From: AEGEAN-183 sp964614345 | Lineage (GTDB): Bacteria; Pseudomonadota; Gammaproteobacteria; Magnimaribacterales; Magnimaribacteraceae | Direction of reading: 5' to 3' | Assembly: GCA_964614345.1 (NCBI GenBank) | Contig: CAZTLP010000038.1 | Location: 1-9,714 of the forward strand | DNA: 9,714 nt | Shown: piece by piece, positions 1 through 7,023 of the stretch | Numbering within the stretch: position 1 is the stretch's first letter | Layout of the letters: each line of letters opens with the position of its first letter | Made by a program: the position numbers and the translations under genes | The notes under the pieces: model-generated | Told to the model about the DNA's origin: nothing | The model's input: the letters and a program-made list of their open reading frames with translations, nothing else | Databases searched by the model: none

Positions 1-888
1 TCTTTTAAAGAATTTCTAAAGTGGAGGTTTACTAGAAAGCAACCAGAAAGGATTCAGATAGAAACCTCAGATGATTGGAAGCAATTAGAGCAAGAATCAA
101 AATATTATGCCGTGTGGGTAGGGCATTCTACTTATCTTCTGAATAATGGAGATCTAACCATTTTGACTGATCCAGTCTTTTCAAAAAGAGCTTCTCCTGT
201 TTCTATAGCGGGTCCAAAAAGGCTCATTTTGCCTTCCATCTCATTACAAGAATTGCCATCAATAGATATTATTACAGTCAGCCATAACCACTATGACCAT
301 TTAGATATCAAGAGTTTAAAGACTTTACACAAACTAAATCCAGATGCCCTGTTTCTTGTTCCCAAGGGCGACAAAAAGCTTTTAATAAAATCAGGAATAG
401 AGAATGTGAAAGAATTTCATTGGTGGGAAGAAATAGAAATTAACAACACTAAATTTACCTTTACCCCAGTACAACATTGGTCAGCAAGGGGTCTCAGAGA
501 TCGTAATAAGAGTCTCTGGGGAGGGTGGTTTATGAAGTCTACAGATATTTCAATTTACCATGCGGGAGACACTGGGTACTCAGCAGACTTTAAGGAAACA
601 AGATCAAGACTAGGTTCTCCGGATTTTGCTATGATTCCAATAGGTGGTTACGACCCACGCTGGTTTATGAGTTATCACCATGTAAAGCCCTCTGAATCTA
701 TTCAAATTTCTCAGGACTTAGGTGCTCTAAAGTCTGTTGGAATGCACTGGGGAACCTTCATTTTGACCGATGAAGATATTCTTGAACCAGAAAAATTAAT
801 CAAACAAGAACTAAAGAAACTCGACCTATCGAAAGATTACTTTAGAACTCCGAAACCGGGTGAATTGCTAAGCTTGCGAGTGAACTAG
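1..888 (+). CDS. MBL-fold metal-dependent hydrolase, NAPE-PLD/UlaG-like (5' partial)
   Basis: This is a metallo-beta-lactamase-fold hydrolase of the COG2220 type (NAPE-PLD/UlaG-like), whose members hydrolyse phosphodiester or lactone substrates with a dinuclear metal site. The frame is open from base 1. A GTG at 112 could be called as start, but the 37 codons upstream read as family sequence (SFKEFLKWRFTRK) and the GTG lies in the first core strand just before WVGHST, so the true start is outside the window. Numbering from base 1, the metal ligands are visible: HxHxDH at H95-H100 (bases 283-300), H159 in QHWSARG, the bridging D190 in HAGDTG, and H227 and H249 (GMHWGT). The C-terminus is intact at TAG 886-888. 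Catalytic residues are complete, so it is probably active. The substrate cannot be told from sequence. Bacterial relatives often carry an N-terminal membrane or signal segment, which would be in the missing part. Confidence 0.9.
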   Translation, partial: SFKEFLKWRFTRKQPERIQIETSDDWKQLEQESKYYAVWVGHSTYLLNNGDLTILTDPVFSKRASPVSIAGPKRLILPSISLQELPSIDIITVSHNHYDHLDIKSLKTLHKLNPDALFLVPKGDKKLLIKSGIENVKEFHWWEEIEINNTKFTFTPVQHWSARGLRDRNKSLWGGWFMKSTDISIYHAGDTGYSADFKETRSRLGSPDFAMIPIGGYDPRWFMSYHHVKPSESIQISQDLGALKSVGMHWGTFILTDEDILEPEKLIKQELKKLDLSKDYFRTPKPGELLSLRVN

Positions 889-944
889 ACCAAATGATAA
901 CAGTCTAATAAACTGAAAACTTAAGATTAAAAAGTAAATAAGTC

Positions 945-1562
945 ATGAAAAATAGTTTATTAACATTTTTTATAATCTTTATGTTCAGTAACGCTTGGGC
1001 TGAAGAGAATAAATCTAAAGATTGTTTCAGAGTAAAGGATATCAGTGGTTGGAATGCTCTTGATGATGAAAGATTAATTGTTTGGTCACCAACTCAATCT
1101 AAACCTTTTTTAGTAACTCTAATAAATCGCTGTCCCGGACTAACTTTTGAACAGTCTCTGGTTTTTAAAAGCACCCTCTCAAGAACTTGTTCAAATACTA
1201 GAGATACGATTTATACAGAGGACATGCCTTGTCACATTAAATCAATTCAAAAGATCGATAAAGAAAGAGCAAAAATATTGGTCTCAGCTAAAAATGCCTT
1301 AGTTATAGATGTGCGTTCAGCGGAAGAATGGAAAAAGGGGCACCTCTCTAGCGCAAAACATATTGAATTAATGAATTTAGAGAAGGACATTGAAGAAATC
1401 TCAAAATACAAGAAAAGTACCATAATGCTTTATTGTCAAAGTGGGAATAGATCTGAACAAGCTTCAAAGATTCTTAAAAACTTAGGATATACAAAAGTTA
1501 TTAATTTAGGAGGTCTGTTAGAAGCCCAACAGTTATTAGGGGAAGAAATTGTCACATTATGA
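945..1562 (+). CDS. Exported DUF6491-like + rhodanese domain fusion protein
   Basis: The 205-residue protein begins with a signal peptide (about residues 1-19, hydrophobic LLTFFIIFMF, cleavage near AWA-E). Residues 25-105 resemble DUF6491, a small periplasmic domain of unknown function. The recognisable parts are DCFRVKDISGWNALDD and four cysteines (C27, C63, C82, C96) that could form two disulfides. Residues 108-205 are a single-domain rhodanese of the PspE/GlpE kind: IDVRSAEEWKKGH is the CH2A-like motif and CQSGNRS (164-170) is the active-site loop with catalytic C164. Rhodaneses move sulfane sulfur through a cysteine persulfide; the acceptor is unknown. The intact loop suggests activity in the periplasm. 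The fusion of these two domains is unusual to me. The gene follows the hydrolase by 56 bp, with only a weak purine-rich ribosome site. The rhodanese call is firm; the DUF6491 call rests on remembered family sequence. Confidence 0.88.
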   Translation: MKNSLLTFFIIFMFSNAWAEENKSKDCFRVKDISGWNALDDERLIVWSPTQSKPFLVTLINRCPGLTFEQSLVFKSTLSRTCSNTRDTIYTEDMPCHIKSIQKIDKERAKILVSAKNALVIDVRSAEEWKKGHLSSAKHIELMNLEKDIEEISKYKKSTIMLYCQSGNRSEQASKILKNLGYTKVINLGGLLEAQQLLGEEIVTL

Positions 1563-1624
1563 AGAAACGCCTAATTTTTTTGTTAGTAGCTCCAAAAAAC
1601 ATTAAATTTTTAACTAAATCCTGA
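1559..1624 (+). CDS. Possible 21-codon small ORF or gene remnant, overlapping the rhodanese stop
   Basis: An ATG at 1559 overlaps the TGA of the rhodanese gene (ATGA arrangement). It reads 21 codons, MKKRLIFLLVAPKNIKFLTK then S, to a TGA at 1622-1624. The start looks like a signal peptide (two lysines, an arginine, then a hydrophobic run), and the ATGA overlap is the usual signature of translational coupling. This could be a tiny membrane peptide, or the surviving head of a lost exported protein gene whose body was deleted. Chance is also possible in AT-rich sequence, where a short hydrophobic run is common. I saw no downstream continuation of the coding sequence in any frame before the gene at 1678. 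Confidence 0.2.
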   Translation: MKKRLIFLLVAPKNIKFLTKS

Positions 1625-1677
1625 AATATGTTTTAATCTCATATTAATACTTACTAACCCTCTATAACCTTAAAAAT

Positions 1678-3462
1678 ATGATAAGAAAAGCCTGTCTCAC
1701 TCTTCTGCTACTAATTCCATTCGGGCTTGTTTCGATGGAACCTGGAGATAAAGTAGAAAATTTTAGGTTACTAGACCAAAAGGGTGGTTCTCACGAACTT
1801 TTTTATTACAACGACCAAAAGGCCTTAATTTTTCTGGTGCAAGGAAATGGATGTCCCATAGTTAGGCATGCAGCTACTAGGTTCCAAGAACTTAACGAAA
1901 TATACAAAGACCAGGAAGTAGAATTTTTCATGATAAATTCAAACCTACAAGACGATCGTTTAACAATAAGAGCAGAAGCCAAAGAATATAATTATGACTT
2001 GAGAATACTTGTTGATGATTCTCAAATCATTGGAGAGTCTCTAGGCTTAAGTCGAACAGGAGAAGTCTTCATAATCAACCCTCAGGATTGGTCGGTAGCC
2101 TATATAGGTGCTATTGATGATAGATTGACATATGAAAACCAAAAGGAAAAAGCTTCTAAACATTTCCTAAAAGATGCGATTGAAGATTTATTGGAAGGTA
2201 GAACTGTGTCTGTACCTAGAACAGAGTCTCTTGGATGCCTAATTAATTTTCCCAACAAGACAGGCAAGGAATTAATTTCCTATGCAGATGATGTTGCTCC
2301 GATATTAATAGAAAACTGTACTGTTTGTCATAGAAAGGGCGGTGTGGGTCCTTGGGTTATGTCTGATCATAAAATGATAAATGGTTTTTCTTTAATGATG
2401 AGGGAAGTTATTAGAACTAAAAGAATGCCACCTTGGCATGCTGACCCTCTCATAGGGAAATACAGTAATGACAGATCACTTACTGCAGAAGAAGAAAAAA
2501 CACTAGTTCATTGGATAGAAGCTGGAGCGAAGAGGGGAGATGGACCTGATCCGTTGAAGCAAGTTAAATTATCAACTTCAGTCTGGACTAATGAAGAAGA
2601 ATTAGGTCCTCCTGATTACGTTATTGAAATCCCTTCAACCGATGTTCCGGCAACTGGTGTTGTAGATTATAAATATCAATATGTCAAAAATAGTGTGGGA
2701 AAGGATATATGGGTTAAGGCAAGTGAAATTGTCCCAGGAGACAGGCAGGTTCTACACCATGTAATAACTAGTTTTGGTCCCACAGAAACACGTGGTCCAA
2801 GAAAAGGAAAACTTAAATTTAGGGAAAGGAAAGGCTTAAGAGGGTACGCACCTGGAATAAACAGCAATCCTTTCCCAGATAACTCAGGCACTTTTCTTCC
2901 AGCAGATGCTACTTTTGAATTTCAAATGCATTACACACCTGTAGGAAGAGCTACTGTGGATTCTACTAAGATGGGTATATGGGTTGCTGACGAGAAACCT
3001 GAACATGAAATTTTTTCAATGATCATGTTAAATCCTAGGATTCGTATTCCTGCTGGTGCGAAAGAACACAAAGAATCTGTTTCAAGAGCTGTGTCGAAAG
3101 ACTCTCTACTATATAGCGTTTTACCTCATGCTCATTACCGTGGGAAGAGGATGGTAGTAACTGCTTATTATCCAGATGGAAAAACAGAAATTCTGCTTTC
3201 AGTTCCTAATTATGACTTTAATTGGCAAACTTCTTATGATTTTGAGGAACCAAAATTTATACCAGCCGGAACTACTCTAATCCAACACCAATGGTGGGAT
3301 AACTCTGCTCAGAACAAAGCTAATCCAGATCCTACTATAGAAGTCACTTGGGGTGAGCAGTCATTTGAAGAGATGCTATTCGGGGCTTACATGATGAGGG
3401 TTTTGAAGGAGGAAGAGGTCCCTTATTATAGAAATCTAGTCGCAAAGATAAGTGAAAATTAG
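1678..3462 (+). CDS. Exported redoxin / CxxCH heme motif / copper type II monooxygenase-like protein
   Basis: The 594-residue exported protein has three parts. After a signal peptide (about 1-19), residues 20-190 are a thioredoxin-fold redoxin of the PRX-like type, with C59 in GNGCPIVRH and the closing signature ESLGCLINF (C187). Residues 200-290 carry one CxxCH motif (C214, C217, H218), suggesting one covalently bound c-type heme, followed by RMPPWHADP (M250, H254), typical of this family. Residues 310-594 resemble the copper type II ascorbate-dependent monooxygenase fold (PHM/DBM family), with candidate copper ligands H360-H361, H418 (MHY), H484/H486 (PHAHYRG) and H537. The product would be a periplasmic redox enzyme; substrate and reaction are unknown. 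There is no clear Shine-Dalgarno before ATG 1678. A TATAAC at 1663-1668 could be a -10 element giving a very short leader. It is followed after 2 bp by the MsrAB gene, implying co-expression. Domain calls are firm, heme binding is an inference from the motif, and function is open. Confidence 0.88.
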   Translation: MIRKACLTLLLLIPFGLVSMEPGDKVENFRLLDQKGGSHELFYYNDQKALIFLVQGNGCPIVRHAATRFQELNEIYKDQEVEFFMINSNLQDDRLTIRAEAKEYNYDLRILVDDSQIIGESLGLSRTGEVFIINPQDWSVAYIGAIDDRLTYENQKEKASKHFLKDAIEDLLEGRTVSVPRTESLGCLINFPNKTGKELISYADDVAPILIENCTVCHRKGGVGPWVMSDHKMINGFSLMMREVIRTKRMPPWHADPLIGKYSNDRSLTAEEEKTLVHWIEAGAKRGDGPDPLKQVKLSTSVWTNEEELGPPDYVIEIPSTDVPATGVVDYKYQYVKNSVGKDIWVKASEIVPGDRQVLHHVITSFGPTETRGPRKGKLKFRERKGLRGYAPGINSNPFPDNSGTFLPADATFEFQMHYTPVGRATVDSTKMGIWVADEKPEHEIFSMIMLNPRIRIPAGAKEHKESVSRAVSKDSLLYSVLPHAHYRGKRMVVTAYYPDGKTEILLSVPNYDFNWQTSYDFEEPKFIPAGTTLIQHQWWDNSAQNKANPDPTIEVTWGEQSFEEMLFGAYMMRVLKEEEVPYYRNLVAKISEN

Positions 3463-3464
3463 AC

Positions 3465-4742
3465 ATGAAACGGTTACTGCTAATTTTTTCTTTACTGATA
3501 AGTTGTGGGTTATTTTCTGAAGATGAAGAGAAGATTCAGGCGACCAGCCAGCTAGAAAGTATCGTCCTTGGGTCAGGTTGTTTTTGGGGAGAAGAAAAAC
3601 GTTATGAATCTATTCCTGGTGTAATCAGTGCTATATCAGGTTATGCGGACGGTAAGGGCGTTAAACCAACCTACAGAGAAATAACAAAACCTAAAAATAG
3701 ATTTAATCCGAATAACCACGCTGAAGTAGTACTGGTGGTATTCGATAGAAATATTGTCTCGCTAGAAGAAATCTTAAAGGATTACTTTGAAGGGCACGAT
3801 CCTACACAATTCAATCGTCAAGGTAATGATATAGGCACCCAATACCGCTCAGTTATTCTGACCATTAATGACGAACAAAGAGAGATAGCCAAAAGGTTAT
3901 TAGATGAATTTCAAGTTCTTATGAGTGCCAATGGTTATGGCAGGATCCAGACCAAAATCAAACCATTAACAGAATTTCATTATGCAGAAGAATATCATCA
4001 AGATTATTTAGTTAAGAATCCAAATGGCTATTGCCCTGATCACTCTACTGGCGTGGTGTTTAATAAGGAAGATATTAGAGATGAAATAGATAATTCTTTC
4101 CTTCAACAAGGAAAGCATATAGTTGTTATAGAGTCTGATTCTTGCCCGTATTGTGAAAAATTCAGAGCAGATGTATTAATAGGTTATCAAGGCTCGATAC
4201 CCTTGTCTTATCGCAATTCTTCTGGACTTAATGGACTAAAGATCAAGACAGAAACCTGGGCAACGCCTACCGTTCTATTTCTAGAAAATGGAAAGGAGAT
4301 ATACGGAAAAAAGGGTTATATGGAAGCAGAAACTTTTTACAAAATCTTAGGATTATTTAAATTAGGAAAAACAGAAGCATTTAATGTGGCGTTTAATCAA
4401 GGTACAGATGCTAGGTATTGCAAAGAGTATCAGATTTTTAAGAATACACCGGATGGAGTTTTTACAGATAAACTTAGTGGAGTTGCTCTTTTTGATACTA
4501 GGGATCGTTTTAATTCTGCAACAGGATGGTTATCCTTTACCAAACCTGTAAAGGGAACAGTAACAGAACACCTTGATACTAGTTTTGGAATGGTCAGAAC
4601 TGAAATAAGATCAAAAAGTTCAGGCATTCATTTAGGCCATGTTTTTCCGGATGGGCCAAATGGCAAACCAAGGTATTGTATAAATGCTACAGTTTTAGAT
4701 TTTAAAACCAGGGACGCTTACTTAACAGCAAGTTCAGGATAA
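3465..4742 (+). CDS. msrAB: MsrA-thioredoxin-MsrB fusion lipoprotein (methionine sulfoxide reductase)
   Basis: The protein reduces both S- and R-methionine sulfoxide epimers in damaged proteins, probably from a membrane anchor in the envelope. The N-terminus ends in the lipobox LISC (C14). Residues 30-197 are MsrA, with catalytic C39 in GCFWG, GTQYRS (124-129), EYHQDYL and the recycling C190 in NPNGYC. Residues 211-298 are a thioredoxin-like domain with C227-P-Y-C230 and the cis-proline stretch ATPT (266-269). Residues 313-415 are MsrB, with GWLSF, GMVRTEIRSK, HLGHVF and catalytic C405 in RYCIN. The MsrB zinc cysteine pairs are absent. The usual resolving cysteine before GW is a threonine (FNSATGW), so C319 (RYCKEY) is the only other MsrB-part cysteine and may take over. 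The thioredoxin domain lies between the reductases rather than ahead of them as in Neisseria PilB. The gene starts 2 bp after the previous stop and is likely cotranscribed with it. Confidence 0.93.
   Translation: MKRLLLIFSLLISCGLFSEDEEKIQATSQLESIVLGSGCFWGEEKRYESIPGVISAISGYADGKGVKPTYREITKPKNRFNPNNHAEVVLVVFDRNIVSLEEILKDYFEGHDPTQFNRQGNDIGTQYRSVILTINDEQREIAKRLLDEFQVLMSANGYGRIQTKIKPLTEFHYAEEYHQDYLVKNPNGYCPDHSTGVVFNKEDIRDEIDNSFLQQGKHIVVIESDSCPYCEKFRADVLIGYQGSIPLSYRNSSGLNGLKIKTETWATPTVLFLENGKEIYGKKGYMEAETFYKILGLFKLGKTEAFNVAFNQGTDARYCKEYQIFKNTPDGVFTDKLSGVALFDTRDRFNSATGWLSFTKPVKGTVTEHLDTSFGMVRTEIRSKSSGIHLGHVFPDGPNGKPRYCINATVLDFKTRDAYLTASSG
4736..4739 (+). promoter_or_regulatory. Shine-Dalgarno site deciding the TTG start of the GIY-YIG gene
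   Basis: AGGA lies 9 bases ahead of the TTG at 4749, inside the last codons of msrAB. The frame upstream of TTG is closed by the msrAB TAA only two codons away, and the GIY-YIG domain begins almost at once, so no ATG or GTG alternative exists. Confidence 0.5.
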
Positions 4743-4748
4743 TATCCC

Positions 4749-4988
4749 TTGTCTTGGTTAGTTTATATTTTGAAGTGCGGAGACAATTCTTTGTACACTG
4801 GCATTACTAATAATATTGAAAAAAGACTTCTCGCTCACGAAGAAGGAAGGGGGGCTAAATACACCAAAGGAAGGGGTCCATTCAAGATTGTTTATAAAAA
4901 AAAGTTTAAATCTAGGAGTGAAGCTACGATTAGAGAAATGGAAATAAAAAGATTAGACTCCAAAGAAAAAAATAAATTGATCTGTTAG
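4749..4988 (+). CDS. GIY-YIG endonuclease-fold protein, YhbQ/UPF0213-like
   Basis: This 79-residue single-domain GIY-YIG protein is about the normal size of YhbQ-like members. The GIY and YIG elements read VYIL (5-8) and YTGIT (16-20). Then come R26 and H30 in EKRLLAH, the basic GRGAKYTKGRGP loop (33-44), and a candidate metal-binding glutamate at E63 in IREMEIKRL. Family members have a nuclease fold with roles suggested in DNA repair or processing; no substrate can be named here. The start is TTG, supported by AGGA 9 bases upstream and by a stop two codons before it in the same frame. The gene sits 6 bp after msrAB, so it probably rides on that transcript, without an obvious functional link to methionine repair. 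Confidence 0.87.
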   Translation: MSWLVYILKCGDNSLYTGITNNIEKRLLAHEEGRGAKYTKGRGPFKIVYKKKFKSRSEATIREMEIKRLDSKEKNKLIC

Positions 4989-5017
4989 TCTATTACATTA
5001 AGAGAAAGCACAACGAT

Positions 5018-5617
5018 ATGAAGAGTTTGTTCCCACTAATAATTCTAATAATAAGTTTTGATGTAAGTTCTGCCTATAGGCCAACAGTTCAGCATTGGAG
5101 TCAGGGTTATGGTGGAGCTTTAATGATGGGTGAGATGTATCCTTTCATTATTAGTGATGAATCTTCCGCTTCTAGTCCTAACTCTGACGAATTTCAACAA
5201 CCTCTAGTAGTTAAAGGAATACAAGTAGAGAAAATTATAGATGGCGATACTGTTTACGGTTTATTAGAGGGTAAGACTTACAAAATCAGGTTAGCTGAGA
5301 TCGATGCTCCCGAAAGAGATCAACCGTTTGGTAGACAGTCTAAAGTTTTCCTGAGAGATCTTTTAGCAGATGGTGAGTTTGATGCCCATATCTCTACTGA
5401 AGACCAGTACGGCAGATACGTAGCTAAACTTTATAGCAATGGAATTGATATCAATAGAAAGATGGTCTCTGAAGGGATGGCATGGGTGTATGACTATTAT
5501 GTAATTGACAAGACTTTATATCTAAACCAAGAAGAGGCTCAAAACCTGAAAAAAGGGATTTGGTCTAAACGCTACCCCGCACCTCCTTGGGAATGGCGCA
5601 AAGCTAGAAGAAGATAG
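5018..5617 (+). CDS. Secreted thermonuclease (SNase-like nuclease)
   Basis: The 199-residue protein has a signal peptide (about 1-19, cleavage near SSA-Y), a low-complexity linker to about residue 62, and a staphylococcal-nuclease domain at 65-187. By comparison with S. aureus nuclease, the calcium ligands correspond to D77 (DGDT) and D96 (EIDAPE), the catalytic glutamate to E99, and the two arginines to R91 (KIRLAEI) and R133 (QYGRY). All are present, so it should be an active calcium-dependent nuclease that cleaves DNA or RNA in the periplasm or outside the cell. The C-terminus is proline- and arginine-rich (PAPPWEWRKARRR). ATG 5018 has a modest AGAGAAAG ribosome site about 9 bases upstream. 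The gene follows the GIY-YIG gene by 29 bp. Possible roles are nucleic-acid scavenging or phosphate acquisition, which is inference. Confidence 0.92.
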   Translation: MKSLFPLIILIISFDVSSAYRPTVQHWSQGYGGALMMGEMYPFIISDESSASSPNSDEFQQPLVVKGIQVEKIIDGDTVYGLLEGKTYKIRLAEIDAPERDQPFGRQSKVFLRDLLADGEFDAHISTEDQYGRYVAKLYSNGIDINRKMVSEGMAWVYDYYVIDKTLYLNQEEAQNLKKGIWSKRYPAPPWEWRKARRR

Positions 5618-5624
5618 TTTCTTA

Positions 5625-5840
5625 ATGCAATTTCTTTACAAAATAGCTAAATGGTTAATCCTGGCTTTAGTAAGCCTTTTAGCTTGCACCTTTGTTCTTT
5701 TCCTAATTTTTTTGATTATGGATATTTTTGGAGTTTCAGGAGAAGATGTATCTAATAATTTATTGGATCACAGAATACTTTTAATTCTCCTAGCTTTTGC
5801 TTCTATGGCCCTTTCTTATTTTTATCTTTATAAGAAGTAA
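5625..5840 (+). CDS. Small two-helix membrane protein, unknown function
   Basis: I do not recognise this 71-residue protein. Two hydrophobic segments are visible: about residues 8-33 (a long run from WLILALVSLL to FLIMDIF) and 49-68 (HRILLILLAFASMALSYFYL). A short polar loop (GVSGEDVSNN) separates them, and the protein ends in KK. That pattern fits a small inner-membrane hairpin with both ends in the cytoplasm. It starts 7 bp after the nuclease stop, so it is probably the last gene of that transcription unit. Its TAA ends 3 bp from the stop of the convergent exporter permease, leaving no space for a terminator between them. No ribosome site is obvious. It could be a genuine small protein or a poorly conserved ORF. 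Confidence 0.6.
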   Translation: MQFLYKIAKWLILALVSLLACTFVLFLIFLIMDIFGVSGEDVSNNLLDHRILLILLAFASMALSYFYLYKK

Positions 5841-5843
5841 AAC

Positions 5844-6923
5844 TTATTCGTATTGCAGGGCTACAGCAGGATCAAGTCTTGCAGCTCTCTTAGCAGGCCA
5901 AATCCCAAAGAATAGACCTACACAGGCTGAGAAAGTGATTGAACCTAGAATAGCCAAGACAGGTATCACAAAGGGTAGTTCTGAGAATGAAGCAGCTAAA
6001 AAATAAATAAAGGTTCCAACCAAGGCACCAATAATGCCTCCAATAACACACAAGATAATTGCCTCAACTATAAATTGAAACAAAATGGCTCTGGGTGTCG
6101 CTCCTAAAGCCTTCCGTAAACCTATCTCTCTAGTACGTTCCGTAACTGATACAAGCATAATATTCATAACCCCAATTCCACCAACCAATAGGCTTATACC
6201 TGCAATCCCTGCAATTAAGGCAGTAAATATAGCTGTAGCATCTTGTTGAATTTGCTGTATTTGCGACCAGTCAATAATTCTAAAATCATTGTCTTCACCT
6301 GGGCTAATATCATGTTCTCTACGAAGTACTCTTTCTATAGACATCATAGCTTCCTTAATGGATGTCCCGTCCGGTATTTGTACTCTTAAGGTATTGATCC
6401 ACTTTCTGCCATATACTCTGGTAGAAGCAGTCATCATCGGAACGTATATTCTTTCATCAGTATTTTCCCAACCCCCAGATCCCTTTTCACCTAAGAGTCC
6501 TATTACTTTGAAGGTGTGGCCTCCAATCTGGATACCTTTATTTAATAACATCTCTTCTGGTATTTTCAGTTCTTCTGCTATGTTGTGACCCAAAACAGCA
6601 ACTTTTTTACGAGAAAAATTATCGTTTTCACTAAAGAGTTTTCCTTTAGTTAGTACGAAAGAATTAACAGAAAAAAAGTTTGGTTGAACCCCGTAAATTG
6701 AAAAGTTTGCATTCTTATCGCCAAATTTAACTTGTTTATTACCATGCATCTCAGGTGATATGCGCCAAGGTATCTCTGAGTCTTTTGATAAAGCATCTGA
6801 ATCTTTTAACCAGAGGGCAACCCAGCTTCCAGTTACTCCCCTCCTTTTTTTCTGGCCTGGATAGACTGAAACTGTTTTGGCTCCAAGACTAGAAATAGAA
6901 TCTTCTATTGCTTGTTGAGCACC
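5844..6923 (-). CDS. MacB-like ABC exporter permease, FtsX family (5' partial at assembly gap)
   Basis: The 359 residues present are the C-terminal bulk of a MacB/FtsX-type permease without its own ATPase domain. The fragment starts GAQQAIEDSISSLGAKTV, which in the family follows directly after the first transmembrane helix, so roughly 45 N-terminal residues including that helix are missing in the N run. Next comes the MacB periplasmic core domain. Three transmembrane helices follow, the first in IFTALIAGIAGISLLVGGIG; the signature ERTREIGLRKALGAT is the cytoplasmic coupling segment, and the end LDPAVALQYE is typical. With the ATPase and adaptor upstream it would form a tripartite exporter that pushes substrates from the periplasm through an outer-membrane channel by mechanotransmission. 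The substrate (macrolide, peptide, lipid or toxin) is not determinable. Read-through across the N run joins it to the adaptor, which I treat as an artefact. Confidence 0.9.
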   Translation of the reverse strand, partial: GAQQAIEDSISSLGAKTVSVYPGQKKRRGVTGSWVALWLKDSDALSKDSEIPWRISPEMHGNKQVKFGDKNANFSIYGVQPNFFSVNSFVLTKGKLFSENDNFSRKKVAVLGHNIAEELKIPEEMLLNKGIQIGGHTFKVIGLLGEKGSGGWENTDERIYVPMMTASTRVYGRKWINTLRVQIPDGTSIKEAMMSIERVLRREHDISPGEDNDFRIIDWSQIQQIQQDATAIFTALIAGIAGISLLVGGIGVMNIMLVSVTERTREIGLRKALGATPRAILFQFIVEAIILCVIGGIIGALVGTFIYFLAASFSELPFVIPVLAILGSITFSACVGLFFGIWPAKRAARLDPAVALQYE

Positions 6924-7023
6924 NNNNNNNNNNNNNNNNNNNNNNNNNNNNNNNNNNNNNNNNNNNNNNNNNNNNNNNNNNNNNNNNNNNNNNNNNNNNN
7001 NNNNNNNNNNNNNNNNNNNNNNN
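6924..7023. other. Assembly gap, 100 N
   Basis: Exactly 100 undetermined bases separate the adaptor and permease fragments. The round number suggests a placeholder of unknown length. Family sizes imply that about 200 adaptor residues and about 45 permease residues are lost here, on the order of 0.7 kb. Confidence 0.97.

Noticed and set aside
112..888. GTG at 112 as the start of the MBL-fold hydrolase
   Set aside because: It lies inside the conserved first strand of the fold, and the same frame is open with family-like residues back to base 1, so the gene is truncated by the window edge.
901..915. CAGT/ACTG dyad between the hydrolase and rhodanese genes
   Set aside because: Only a 4-bp stem with a 7-base loop and no T tract after it; expected by chance.
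1571..1586. CTAA-T run-TTAG as a terminator after the rhodanese gene
   Set aside because: A 4-bp AT-rich stem with the T run in the loop rather than after the stem does not fit an intrinsic terminator.
5797..6006. Plus-strand ORF of 69 codons
   Set aside because: Most of it is antisense to the permease C-terminus, with no domain and no ribosome site; a shadow frame.
6289..6588. Plus-strand ORF of 99 codons
   Set aside because: It is fully antisense to the well-supported permease periplasmic domain and has no recognisable protein features.
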